Shown here in pieces: positions 25,756 to 33,424 of a stretch of DNA of 64,000 bases (position 1 is the first letter of the stretch; every line of letters starts with the position of its first letter). The stretch is taken from NCBI GenBank assembly GCA_900317055.1, contig ONFF01000001.1:1-64000 (forward strand), written 5' to 3'. The position numbers and the translations under genes are program-made. The notes under the pieces were generated by a model. It ran no database searches and was not told the origin of the DNA. It saw only the letters and a list, made by a program, of their open reading frames with translations. The stretch comes from an uncultured Bacteroidales bacterium. GTDB lineage: Bacteria > Bacteroidota > Bacteroidia > Bacteroidales > F082.

Positions 25756-26982
25756 TTATTTCACCTCAATGGTAACATACCGATACTCTTTCCCGTCATC
25801 AAACCGCAGTAGATACTCGCCTTTGTAGAGTGCCAATTTGAATTCCTTCTCGTCCTTGCCGTACATATATTGGTCGATGGGGACGCATTGCTCGCCCTCC
25901 GATTTCAGGAACGCGCTCACGCAGCCTTTTGGGAAGCCGTTTTCGTCGATGAAGCGGCGGTCGAGGGTGAAAAGCACCTTGCCGTTGTAGAGTTTCCAGT
26001 CGGGGATGTTGTCTTCGATGAAGCGCGTGCGCGGCAGGCAGCAGGTGGCATCCATACCCGAACCGCAAGGGAAGATATGTTTCACCGTGTCATAAAGAAG
26101 GATAGGCTCGCGGTTAGGCATCGCATCAATCAAGTCGTAATAAACCGTCTGCAAGGAATCGGTTTCGCTGTATGGGTCGTCGAAGAATGTGCATTGCATC
26201 GTGAACGGGTCGATGCCGGATTGTTCCTTGAAATATCTGCCCATCGTGTACCATCCGTTGCGGTCGGCGATATGCCCGAAGCCGCCTAAAAGCAGGAATT
26301 TTGCTTCAGGGTCTTGGCTGATGATTCTTTCGACAAGGTTTTTGGCTTCGTTCACCTCACGATCAACGCCGAAGCCGTCGCCTTCGTAAGGCACGAGTGT
26401 ATAGCCCAAATTGAGCGCGGTCCTGAGCATATCGCCATAGACAGGCTCGTCGCTGTAGAACCCTGTTTCGCTCAACAGCACCGAGCGCCTCTCGTTGAGC
26501 AAGGAATCCTTTGCAAACAGGGTCTCGGCGGCGAGATAACGGTAGCCGTTTTCATAGCATTTCTCTAACCAACTGATAACGAAAGCCCTACTATGTGGGT
26601 TGAAGTGCCTCTCGTTCATCATAATGACGCGGTTGTTCGCGATGGTGCTGTCCATTATTTCCGACAAGGGGATGGCTTTCACATCCTTATAACTATTCTT
26701 GAATCTCATATTGTCGAGGAATTGTGTCCCACAGGCCTCGGCTTCGCGCCTTGCCTCCTTGTATCGTCCAACGCGGGAATACAAGATGGCTAACAGGTCG
26801 TGATAGGAATGTTCAAACTTCGAGCCGATAAAGGTGCTGTCCATATCGAGCAGTTTGATGATCGAGCGATAGCCGTAGCCATCTTCTTTAGCCACTTGGT
26901 AAGGATTGGGCTGTTCGTTTTGCGCCACGGCGCTTTGAAAAGTTAATGCTGACAAAAGCAATAGAAAGTAAATTTTCTTCAT
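25756..26982 (-). CDS. Secreted protein with EreA/ChaN (TIKI superfamily)-like core
   Basis: The start is the ATG at 26982 (MKKIYFLLLLSALTFQSAVA), which opens a clean signal peptide. A longer frame from 27042 adds 20 residues with no function. The 408-residue protein carries NRVIMMNERHFNPHSRAFV, GYRYLAAETLF and AKFLLLGGFGHIADRNGWY. These match the Glu/His pattern of the ChaN and erythromycin esterase families, although overall similarity is low. A C-terminal region of about 120 residues is unassigned. Function is unknown. It lies between an EreA-like lipoprotein and a propeller protein. Confidence 0.6.
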   Translation of the reverse strand: MKKIYFLLLLSALTFQSAVAQNEQPNPYQVAKEDGYGYRSIIKLLDMDSTFIGSKFEHSYHDLLAILYSRVGRYKEARREAEACGTQFLDNMRFKNSYKDVKAIPLSEIMDSTIANNRVIMMNERHFNPHSRAFVISWLEKCYENGYRYLAAETLFAKDSLLNERRSVLLSETGFYSDEPVYGDMLRTALNLGYTLVPYEGDGFGVDREVNEAKNLVERIISQDPEAKFLLLGGFGHIADRNGWYTMGRYFKEQSGIDPFTMQCTFFDDPYSETDSLQTVYYDLIDAMPNREPILLYDTVKHIFPCGSGMDATCCLPRTRFIEDNIPDWKLYNGKVLFTLDRRFIDENGFPKGCVSAFLKSEGEQCVPIDQYMYGKDEKEFKLALYKGEYLLRFDDGKEYRYVTIEVK

Positions 26983-27072
26983 AGAATGTGATTTTTGAGG
27001 ATTTAACTGGGTATAATATGAGTTAAATACTACAAAAATCATACCGATTTTGATAAATAACTAATCAAAATA

Positions 27073-28338
27073 TCAGTCTATTCTTACCTGATACAATGCC
27101 TTCCGGTGGTTGATACCCGTCGGATAAATGAAATACAAAACGCCGTCGTGAATCCTCATATTCTGAGCGAAGGGATAGCCGCTGAGGTCCATCACGGAGG
27201 TGGCCGTTCCGGTTTTCAGGTCGATGCGCTTCAAGGTATAGATGCCATCGTTGACGAAGAAGGTGTAGAATTCCTTCCTTGCTGTGTCATACATCATTTT
27301 CTGTTTCCAGCGGCGGTCGAGTTCCATCTTGCCATTCCATTTGCGGTATTCGTGGAAGGTGAGGGGATAACGCTCCAATTCATTGCCCACGGCATCAAAG
27401 ACAATAGTCTCGCGGTCAGTATAAGCAAAGAGGTAAAACTTGTTGTCGATGGCGTAAATCGGGTTATAGATAGGGTCGGCAACCCAAAAGTTAGCACCGA
27501 TTCCTCTAGTATGTAACAGTAACCAAATGTCATCACGGGCTTCTTCATCCACAATGTAATGGAGCAATTTGGGTTCTTCTTCACTGCCCAAACGATGGCG
27601 ATAATAGCCCATTTCCTTGTTGTAATAGAAATAACGTCCTGTGATGAAAACACTGTCGGAGGCGGCCACGATGGTGGAGAACTTATCGTAGAAGGTCTTC
27701 CGCGGCATGGAATGATAGAAATTCATCTGACCTTTCTTCCCGTTTCCGTACTCAATGAATCCGACTTGACTGGCTTGGTAGTCATTGATGGCATAGATGT
27801 CGCCGAAAGCATCCTTGGTAAGATACTTGTATCGCGATGAAATCGGCATTTCGTGCAGTGTGTCTCCATCAAATGAGAGGTGGAGTAAGGCTGAGTGACG
27901 ACGGCGATAGACAATCATATAGATGCCGTCTTCACGGAGGGTGTAATCGAGGACAGTCATTACGGGATTGTCGAAAGCTATATGGGGCGCATTGGCGGTC
28001 ACTTCCACTTCAAGCAACTCATGGTTTTTGGTTTTCATCTTGACCGTTAAGTTCTTGCCGTTAATGTCTTTCTCTTTGATGGTGTAATAGGTCGGCTCAA
28101 AGACCATGTGCGCAAAACGGAGTTTCAAGCCTGTTTGGGCATAGCCGTATGTGAAACGCCCCTGCTCGTCAGTGACTGAAACGAGTAGTGAGTCGTGGGC
28201 GTAGACGCTCACATTCTCAATGGCTTTGCCGTTCTCGTCTTTGCAGTAACCTTGGATAATTTGCCGTTCTTGTGCTGTGCCATGAGAAATGAAACCCAAG
28301 ACGAAAAGCATTAAGAATAGTAGAGTAGTCTTTTTCAT
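27073..28338 (-). CDS. Secreted protein: carboxypeptidase-regulatory-like domain plus beta-propeller-like region
   Basis: This 421-residue protein has a signal peptide ending near TAQ23. Residues about 27-102 form a CarboxypepD-regulatory-like domain (IIQGYCKDENGKAIENVSVY, SVTDEQGRFTYGY). The remainder shows repeated four-stranded blade patterns (FGDIYAINDYQASQVGFIEY, VLYFIYPTG). It has the same layout as the 22860-24323 protein. No T9SS domain is present. Substrate and function cannot be inferred. Confidence 0.7.
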   Translation of the reverse strand: MKKTTLLFLMLFVLGFISHGTAQERQIIQGYCKDENGKAIENVSVYAHDSLLVSVTDEQGRFTYGYAQTGLKLRFAHMVFEPTYYTIKEKDINGKNLTVKMKTKNHELLEVEVTANAPHIAFDNPVMTVLDYTLREDGIYMIVYRRRHSALLHLSFDGDTLHEMPISSRYKYLTKDAFGDIYAINDYQASQVGFIEYGNGKKGQMNFYHSMPRKTFYDKFSTIVAASDSVFITGRYFYYNKEMGYYRHRLGSEEEPKLLHYIVDEEARDDIWLLLHTRGIGANFWVADPIYNPIYAIDNKFYLFAYTDRETIVFDAVGNELERYPLTFHEYRKWNGKMELDRRWKQKMMYDTARKEFYTFFVNDGIYTLKRIDLKTGTATSVMDLSGYPFAQNMRIHDGVLYFIYPTGINHRKALYQVRID

Positions 28339-28382
28339 AGTTCATGAGCTTCTAGAGTTATTGTTCGTTGGATTTGATAGGG

Positions 28383-28390
28383 CAAATATA
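28383..28390 (-). promoter_or_regulatory. -7 promoter box for the propeller protein gene
   Basis: TATATTTG on the minus strand, 45 bp before the ATG at 28338. The 227-bp divergent gap is very AT-rich, and a second box lies at 28545 on the other strand. Confidence 0.5.
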
Positions 28391-28544
28391 TGACATTTTT
28401 TAATTCAAATGCAAATATTTATACTTTAATTTAATTTTTTCTTTTTTAATAGTAAAAGCAACTAAACAGAAATTGAGGATTCGCTGACATAATATTAATG
28501 AAAAAATCGTGTTCAATTAATGGCAATTATATGTTTAAATACTT

Positions 28545-28552
28545 TATTTTTG
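28545..28552 (+). promoter_or_regulatory. -7 promoter box for the acyltransferase gene
   Basis: TATTTTTG, an exact TAnnTTTG match 13 bp before the ATG at 28566, predicting a very short leader. Confidence 0.5.
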
Positions 28553-28565
28553 CCCAATCAAACCG

Positions 28566-29312
28566 ATGCCCATGACCGCTTTCGATTTCTTCAATATCCT
28601 CTGCTCGATTCCGAAGACGCTGCGCTTCAACCTGCATTATTTTCCGTTGAAAACGGCTTTGAAGCTGCCTGTGGTGGTGTCGCATCGCACTTATTTGCGC
28701 GAGCTGCATGGCAAGGTGGAACTTCCCGAAAAGGTGGAAAGGGCAATGGTGAAAATCGGTTTCGGCGATGTGGGACATTATGATCGAAAGCGCTCACGCG
28801 GCATCTGGCAGGTGAGCGGCACGGTCAGCTTCGACGGCAAGGCCAGCATCGGACATGGCTCGAAGATTTCGGTGCGCGGAAATTTGTGTCTAGGCGATGG
28901 CTTTAACATGACGGCAGAGAGCACCATTGTTTGCGCCAAGGAAATCCGTTTCGGCAACGACTGCCTGCTGAGCTGGGACATCCTCGTGATGGACACCGAT
29001 GAGCATCCTATTTTTAGACACGAGACTAATAGACGCGAGACGCGGGACTCTAGTTCTGTCCCGTGTCCCGAAGTCCCGTGTCCCGTGTCAAATAATTCGG
29101 AAAACGAACGCATCAATCCCGACAAGGCCATTCAGGTTGGCGACCATGTCTGGATTGGATGCAAATGTGTGTTGCTGAAAGGTGCCGAAGTGCCTAATAA
29201 CACAGTCGTAGCAGCAGGCACACTGCTGACCTTATCTTTCAGCGGCGAGCATCAAGTCATTGGCGGCAACCCACCAACAGTCCTCAAGCACGACATCCGC
29301 TGGGAACATTGA
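28566..29312 (+). CDS. Left-handed beta-helix (hexapeptide) acyltransferase
   Basis: This 248-residue cytosolic protein has hexapeptide-repeat segments IGHGSKISVRGNLCLGDGF and VGDHVWIGCKCVLLKGAEVP. The active-site-like MDTDEHPIF and a final VIGGNPPTVLKHDI are typical of sugar O-acetyltransferases such as those of capsule or O-antigen synthesis. Normal relatives run from DEHPIF directly to RINPDK. Here about 25 extra residues (151-175, rich in Arg, Ser, Pro, Cys) are encoded by a repeat element. The insertion falls in a loop between coils, so the fold may survive. The acceptor is unknown. Confidence 0.83.
   Translation: MPMTAFDFFNILCSIPKTLRFNLHYFPLKTALKLPVVVSHRTYLRELHGKVELPEKVERAMVKIGFGDVGHYDRKRSRGIWQVSGTVSFDGKASIGHGSKISVRGNLCLGDGFNMTAESTIVCAKEIRFGNDCLLSWDILVMDTDEHPIFRHETNRRETRDSSSVPCPEVPCPVSNNSENERINPDKAIQVGDHVWIGCKCVLLKGAEVPNNTVVAAGTLLTLSFSGEHQVIGGNPPTVLKHDIRWEH
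29017..29089. repeat. Imperfect inverted repeat inserted in the acyltransferase gene (family G)
   Basis: The left arm begins GACACGAGAC and holds GACGCGGGACT. The right arm GTCCCGTGTCCCG, repeated, ends with CCCGTGTC. The 73-bp block keeps the reading frame and encodes low-complexity residues absent from relatives. Confidence 0.7.
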
Positions 29313-29330
29313 ATTTCACGCGTATTTATC

Positions 29331-29462
29331 TCACGCAGAAAACAATATTTAGCACGCAGAATCCGCAGAATTATATGAATCGCGAAGCGACGCAAAATTT
29401 ATGTCCGGTAGGCTTCTGCGATTTCTGCGGATTAACTTCGTTGAATCTGCGGATTCTGCGTG
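29331..29462. repeat. Palindromic intergenic element, family C copy 2
   Basis: It starts CACGCAGAAAACAATATTTA, has internal CACGCAGAATCCGCAG, and ends GGATTCTGCGTG. The core GCGAAGCGACGCAAAATTT parallels copy 1 at 22744-22830. It fills the gap between the convergent acyltransferase and adk genes and may act as a transcription stop. Confidence 0.75.
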
Positions 29463-29469
29463 AAAAAAA

Positions 29470-30039
29470 TCACAAAGCGTCAATGACGGTGCAGAGGTTC
29501 TCGAAGATTTGCGGGATCTCGCCCACGCCATTCACGGCATGCAGGTTGTCCTTGCCTTGATAGAAGTCGAGCACAGGGCGCGTCTTGGCCTCATATTCCA
29601 CAAAGCGGTGCTTGATGGAGTCGAGGTTGTCGTCAGCGCGACCGCTGGTCTTGCCGCGTTCAAGCATACGCTCGATGAGGAGTTCCTCAGGCACTTCGAG
29701 GCTTAACACGCCGGTCAGCGACATGCCGAACTTCTCCATCATCTCATCCAAGATCTCGGCTTGGCGCACGGTGCGTGGATAGCCGTCGAAGAGGAAACCG
29801 GCCGAGTCCATGTTCTCGGAGAGCTTCTTCTCGATGATCTTGGCCACGATTTCATCGGAAACGAGGTTGCCCTGACTGATGATTTCTTTCACTTGAAGAC
29901 CTAATTCGCTCTCGGCTGCGATTTCCTCGCGGAGGATTTCACCGGTGGAGATATAGGTCAGGTTATATTTCTCACGAAGGAACTGCGATTGCGTTCCCTT
30001 GCCTGCCCCGGGAGGGCCAAAGAGTACGATGTTTAGCAT
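29470..30039 (-). CDS. adk: Adenylate kinase
   Basis: This 189-residue enzyme (ATP + AMP to 2 ADP) has the P-loop LFGPPGAGKGTQ at its start, the AMP-binding YISTGEILREEI, FLFDGYPRTVRQAE and LERGKTSGRADDN. It is the short form without a zinc lid, the usual length in Bacteroidetes. It lies downstream of hpt on the same strand, separated by a 130-bp palindromic element, with purE divergent, so purine genes are grouped here. Confidence 0.96.
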   Translation of the reverse strand: MLNIVLFGPPGAGKGTQSQFLREKYNLTYISTGEILREEIAAESELGLQVKEIISQGNLVSDEIVAKIIEKKLSENMDSAGFLFDGYPRTVRQAEILDEMMEKFGMSLTGVLSLEVPEELLIERMLERGKTSGRADDNLDSIKHRFVEYEAKTRPVLDFYQGKDNLHAVNGVGEIPQIFENLCTVIDAL

Positions 30040-30057
30040 GATAATGTTGTTTTAATT

Positions 30058-30172
30058 ATGAATGCTGAATTATGAATGCTGAAATCGCAGATTCGACGAA
30101 GTCAATGGCGCAATGCGACGCTGGGCTTCGCCCTTCATTCAGCATTCCTCATTCCTCATTCAGCATTATTAT
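30058..30172. repeat. Palindromic intergenic element, family B copy 2
   Basis: The left arm has ATGAATGCTGAATTATGAAT, the right arm CATTCAGCATTCCTCATTCC, and the core CGCAATGCGACGCTGGGCTT. The core matches copy 1 (18557-18642) in reverse complement (AAGCCCAGCAGCGCATCGCG). It separates hpt from adk. Confidence 0.75.
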
Positions 30173-30705
30173 TCAATAATTTTATAAATATCCGGCAGAT
30201 TTCTCCCCTGTTGGTCATAATCCAATCCATAGCCCACGATGAACTCGTTGCCGATGTCCATGCCTTTATAGTCGATGGGGTAGGTGTACTGGAAGTTATT
30301 CGGCTTGAAGAACAGCGTGGCGATGCGCACGTCGGCAGCTTTCAAGTCGCGGAGTTTCTGGGTGGTGTAGCGCAAGGTGTGGCCCGTGTCGACGATGTCC
30401 TCCACGATGACCACATGGCGGCCGTTCAAGGGGTGGTCCAAGCCGATGAGCTCACGGACGACATTGGTGGTCTCCGTGCCAGCGTATGATGACAGCTTGA
30501 CAAAGCTGATCTCGCATGGGATAGTCAGCCGTTTGAAAAGCTCGGAGGCGAACATGAAGGCGCCGTTGAGCACTACAAGAAACAACGGATTCATGCCTTC
30601 CAAGTCTCGATTGATTTGGTCGGCCACATTTTGGATGTTAGCTTCGATTTTTTCTTGAGGGATGTAAAGCCCAAATTCCTTGTCTAAAACTTTTACTGTT
30701 TTCAT
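30169..30705 (-). CDS. hpt: Hypoxanthine phosphoribosyltransferase
   Basis: The start is the ATG at 30705 (MKTVKVLDKEFGLYIPQEKI), giving 178 residues. A longer frame from 30750 is rejected because its extra residues precede the promoter-proximal region. The PRPP-binding motif HVVIVEDIVDTGHTLRY, the early SFVKLSSYAG and the C-terminal VGYGLDYDQQGRNLP are diagnostic. The enzyme salvages hypoxanthine and guanine to IMP and GMP. Confidence 0.94.
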   Translation of the reverse strand: MKTVKVLDKEFGLYIPQEKIEANIQNVADQINRDLEGMNPLFLVVLNGAFMFASELFKRLTIPCEISFVKLSSYAGTETTNVVRELIGLDHPLNGRHVVIVEDIVDTGHTLRYTTQKLRDLKAADVRIATLFFKPNNFQYTYPIDYKGMDIGNEFIVGYGLDYDQQGRNLPDIYKIIE

Positions 30706-30749
30706 TTTCAAAGGATTGATGTTTTCTTGCCAATATGGGAAAGGCGACA

Positions 30750-30757
30750 CAAATATA
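30750..30757 (-). promoter_or_regulatory. -7 promoter box for hpt-adk
   Basis: TATATTTG on the minus strand, about 45 bp before the hpt ATG. Confidence 0.5.
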
Positions 30758-30797
30758 CAAAATGCTTCTATTGGGTCAACCGCATTGGGAAAAAAAC

Positions 30798-30805
30798 TAT
30801 TTTTG
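30798..30805 (+). promoter_or_regulatory. Possible -7 promoter box for purE
   Basis: TATTTTTG lies 150 bp before the purE ATG, with a family A palindrome (30812-30914) between. If used, the palindrome would be transcribed in the purE leader. Confidence 0.35.
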
Positions 30806-30811
30806 CGTCAA

Positions 30812-30914
30812 AACTATGGCCTATGGCGAATGGCCCATGGCTCGCTTAGGCCAAAGGCTCAGGCTTGACCTTTTGGGTGAAGCGAGCCATAGTCATAGGC
30901 CATAAGCCATCGGC
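30812..30914. repeat. Palindromic intergenic element, family A copy 2
   Basis: It begins CTATGGCCTATGGCGAATGG, carries GGCTCGCTTAGGCC and GGGTGAAGCGAGCCATAG, and ends with GGCCATAAGCCATCGGCC. It matches the copies at 5736 and 57028. Confidence 0.8.
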
Positions 30915-30954
30915 CAACTGAACAACTGAACAACTAAATAACTGAATAACTGAT

Positions 30955-31461
30955 ATGACTCCAATAGTAAGCATCATCATGGGAAGCACTTCCGACCTTC
31001 CCGTTCTCGAAAAAGCCGCGCAGTTCTTCGACGAGATGGAAATCCCGTTCGAGATGAACGCCCTCAGTGCGCACCGCACGCCGCAAGAGGTTGAAACCTT
31101 CGCCCGCGAAGCCCAAGGCCGCGGCATCAAAGTGATTATAGCCGCTGCTGGCATGGCTGCCGCACTGCCAGGTGTGATTGCCGCCAACACGACATTACCC
31201 GTCATCGGCGTGCCCGTGAAAGGCATGCTTGATGGCCTCGACGCCATGCTGTCTATCATCCAGATGCCTCCTGGCATTCCTGTGGCCACGATGGGCGTGA
31301 ATGGTGCCCTCAATGCAGCCATTCTTGCAGCCGAGATGCTGGCTTTAGGCGACCCACAAATCGCTGCCAAAGTGGCGAACTATAAGGAAAACCTGAAGAA
31401 CAAGATCACCAAAGCTAATGCTGAACTGAAAGAGGTGCAGTACAAGTTCAAGACAAACTGA
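30955..31461 (+). CDS. purE: N5-carboxyaminoimidazole ribonucleotide mutase
   Basis: This 168-residue PurE converts N5-CAIR to CAIR in de novo purine synthesis. Signatures are SIIMGSTSDLPVLEKA at the start, SAHRTPQEV, IIAAAGMAAALPGVIA and GLDAMLSIIQMPPGIPVAT. The class I (mutase) form with SAHRTP is consistent with a bacterial pathway using PurK. The gene is followed directly by a 28-bp palindrome. Confidence 0.96.
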   Translation: MTPIVSIIMGSTSDLPVLEKAAQFFDEMEIPFEMNALSAHRTPQEVETFAREAQGRGIKVIIAAAGMAAALPGVIAANTTLPVIGVPVKGMLDGLDAMLSIIQMPPGIPVATMGVNGALNAAILAAEMLALGDPQIAAKVANYKENLKNKITKANAELKEVQYKFKTN

Positions 31462-31477
31462 TTTGGTGATGAAAATA

Positions 31478-31505
31478 GTAGAGACGGTGCATGCACCGTC
31501 TCTAC
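31478..31505. repeat. 28-bp perfect palindrome, family E (intergenic copy)
   Basis: It begins GTAGAGACGGTGCA and ends TGCACCGTCTCTAC, a perfect 28-bp palindrome. Outer bases and total length equal those of the copy inside malQ (22549-22576). It is located 17 bp after the purE stop. Confidence 0.85.
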
Positions 31506-31545
31506 AACTCAACTAAAACCAAATCATTATGAAAAAAGCCTAACT

Positions 31546-33054
31546 TTATTCTTTCAATATCTTTTCGTGGTAGCTTGTCCCCTCTTTCATGGTGACGTGT
31601 AACAGGTACATCCCGGAGGGCATCGCGCTCATGTCGATGCTTTCCAGACCGTTTGATTTGGTGCCGACCAAACGGCCTGCAAGGTCATACAGTTCAACGC
31701 TCTCGGGCTCGGAGCCGTCGTCGAAGCGGAGGGTCAGCTGGTCTTTCACGGGGTTGGGGTATATGATGAAGGGGCAATCTTTATTTGTCATTTCGGATGT
31801 GTTGTCATAATCGTCATGCAGAATGATGAATGAGGCGCAGTACCGCATGCTTTTCCTAACGAGGCCGCCTATCGCGATGTCACCGTTTTTCAGCAAAGTC
31901 ATCCAACTCATTCCATAATAATACCCAAACATGTGATTTATGGGAGTTGTATAGTTCCAAATCAAGTTTAGGTCGCTGTCCAACCTGGCTAACACCAATT
32001 TGTTTTGGCTATAATTGACATAGAGCTGATAAATGGTGTTGTCCTCTGTACATATAGTTTGAAGCGGGAAACAGTCGTTGGCTCCGAACAGAGGAGAAGT
32101 GTCTAACGGGTTGTGGTCCATGTCGTATTTGGCCACGCCGACTCCAGAAGTGTTCTGTGGAATCCTGGTGATTTGTGTCGTGATCAAATAGGCGTTTTCA
32201 TCAGTCAAGGTAGTGATGTGTTCGGCATTGGCTCCGTCAAAGGCGATGCCTTCGCTGTATTGGTCATACAATCGTCTTCCGATGAGGTTGAAATCGGCAT
32301 CGAAAAAGTAACCGAAAATGGGATAGGCTCCCGATGTAGGTTTGAATCCTCCCAATTTGTAATAAACCAATGGTGATTCGCTGAAAACTCCAAACCCCAT
32401 CTCTGAATAAACCAATGTGGTGTCCGTATCAGGTTGTGGAGGTAGTATTTCATAATTGGGAGCGAATAATTCTGTGGTTTCACGGGCAGTTATGATCGTT
32501 CCATCGAGTCCCACGCGTCTGAGATGGTGCACATTATCGGTCCAGAAGGAAATGATGATGTTGTTTTGCGGATCGATGAACCAAGGATCCCATGTGGCAT
32601 AATACACAGAAGGGTCGACATTACAAAGCGGAACAGTAATGTCGTTGTTGATGTTGAGGTTGGCATCGATGAAAACCATTCTAAGGTTTACGGTATAGAG
32701 GCTGTCGATTTCATTGAAAGTCCAATAGTCTTCTGTAAGAATATAGGAATTGGAGGCCGTAGGGTTTTGTAATAAATAACTATAGTCTGCTGATCCATCT
32801 ATGATAAGGGAATCAAGCACCTCGCCTTCGGGCGTGGTTTTGTAAAGCAGATGCTGCCAATCTTCGTATGTGTTTGGGGTATACATCAAGGTTCTGAAAA
32901 GTAAAGTGCCGTCTTTGTTTTCAAAGAGGTTGCATTCAGCAAAGTTCTTGTCCGGCTTTCGGAATGTGAAATCGTTGACAATTTCCTGTCCGTAAGAGGT
33001 GATGCAGGCGGCCATCAGCAGGCTAGTGATGAGGGAGTAGAGCTTAGTTTTCAT
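31546..33054 (-). CDS. T9SS-secreted protein of unknown function
   Basis: This 502-residue protein has a signal peptide (ends near SYGQ). A beta-propeller-like body (about 25-425) follows, with repeated hydrophobic strands such as GTLLFRTLMY, NNIIISFWTD and NKLVLARLDSDLNLIW. It ends in a T9SS type A sorting domain starting PFIIYPNPVKDQLTLRF, with GRLVGTKSNG and MPSGMYLLHV. It should be exported through the outer membrane. No catalytic motif is recognisable. Confidence 0.8.
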   Translation of the reverse strand: MKTKLYSLITSLLMAACITSYGQEIVNDFTFRKPDKNFAECNLFENKDGTLLFRTLMYTPNTYEDWQHLLYKTTPEGEVLDSLIIDGSADYSYLLQNPTASNSYILTEDYWTFNEIDSLYTVNLRMVFIDANLNINNDITVPLCNVDPSVYYATWDPWFIDPQNNIIISFWTDNVHHLRRVGLDGTIITARETTELFAPNYEILPPQPDTDTTLVYSEMGFGVFSESPLVYYKLGGFKPTSGAYPIFGYFFDADFNLIGRRLYDQYSEGIAFDGANAEHITTLTDENAYLITTQITRIPQNTSGVGVAKYDMDHNPLDTSPLFGANDCFPLQTICTEDNTIYQLYVNYSQNKLVLARLDSDLNLIWNYTTPINHMFGYYYGMSWMTLLKNGDIAIGGLVRKSMRYCASFIILHDDYDNTSEMTNKDCPFIIYPNPVKDQLTLRFDDGSEPESVELYDLAGRLVGTKSNGLESIDMSAMPSGMYLLHVTMKEGTSYHEKILKE

Positions 33055-33131
33055 GGTGTTTGATTATTTGTTAGTTAATATTTTAAGATTTATATTTCCG
33101 TTTAAATATGCTTTTATTCCATTTCACATTG

Positions 33132-33139
33132 CAAAAATA
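33132..33139 (-). promoter_or_regulatory. -7 promoter box for the T9SS protein gene
   Basis: TATTTTTG on the minus strand, about 78 bp before the ATG at 33054. Confidence 0.45.
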
Positions 33140-33294
33140 CAATCTGAGAAATTTTTGTCAAGCTTTTTTTTCAACTATTTTTCGTCACATAGGATAAGTA
33201 GCTATGTGTCAGCGGAGAAAAAAGCTGCTATTTTGGAAAAACTGTAATTTAAAATAGAAAATTCCGTTTTAAAATGGAATTTTCCGCTTTAATA

Positions 33295-33424
33295 AGATTC
33301 CATTCGGGAATGGCAAAATGGATTGTTTTGTAATCTGCGGAGGGTTGTGAAGTTTACGCTTTGTAGGCTCTACCTGTCGTAGCTTGTCAATTTATGATTG
33401 GACTCCATTCTCAATGGGAATCTC
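33295..33424. repeat. Palindromic intergenic element, family D copy 1
   Basis: It starts AGATTCCATTCGGGAATGG and ends ACTCCATTCTCAATGGGAAT. Length (130 bp) and hairpin ends match the elements at 46488 and 49657, but the middle is different. Confidence 0.7.

Larger units (their letters stand above)
33055..33424. other. 370-bp intergenic region
   Basis: The part near the T9SS gene holds its promoter box (33132-33139). An AT-rich stretch with the hairpin GAAAATTCC/GGAATTTTC (33258-33285) follows, then a family D element (33295-33424). No gene is supported; the small frame on the plus strand has no recognisable product. Confidence 0.6.

Noticed and set aside
33053-33247. Small plus-strand frame of 64 codons in the intergenic region
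   Set aside because: It is AT-rich with biased residues, has no ribosome-binding context or family, and overlaps the promoter of the minus-strand gene.
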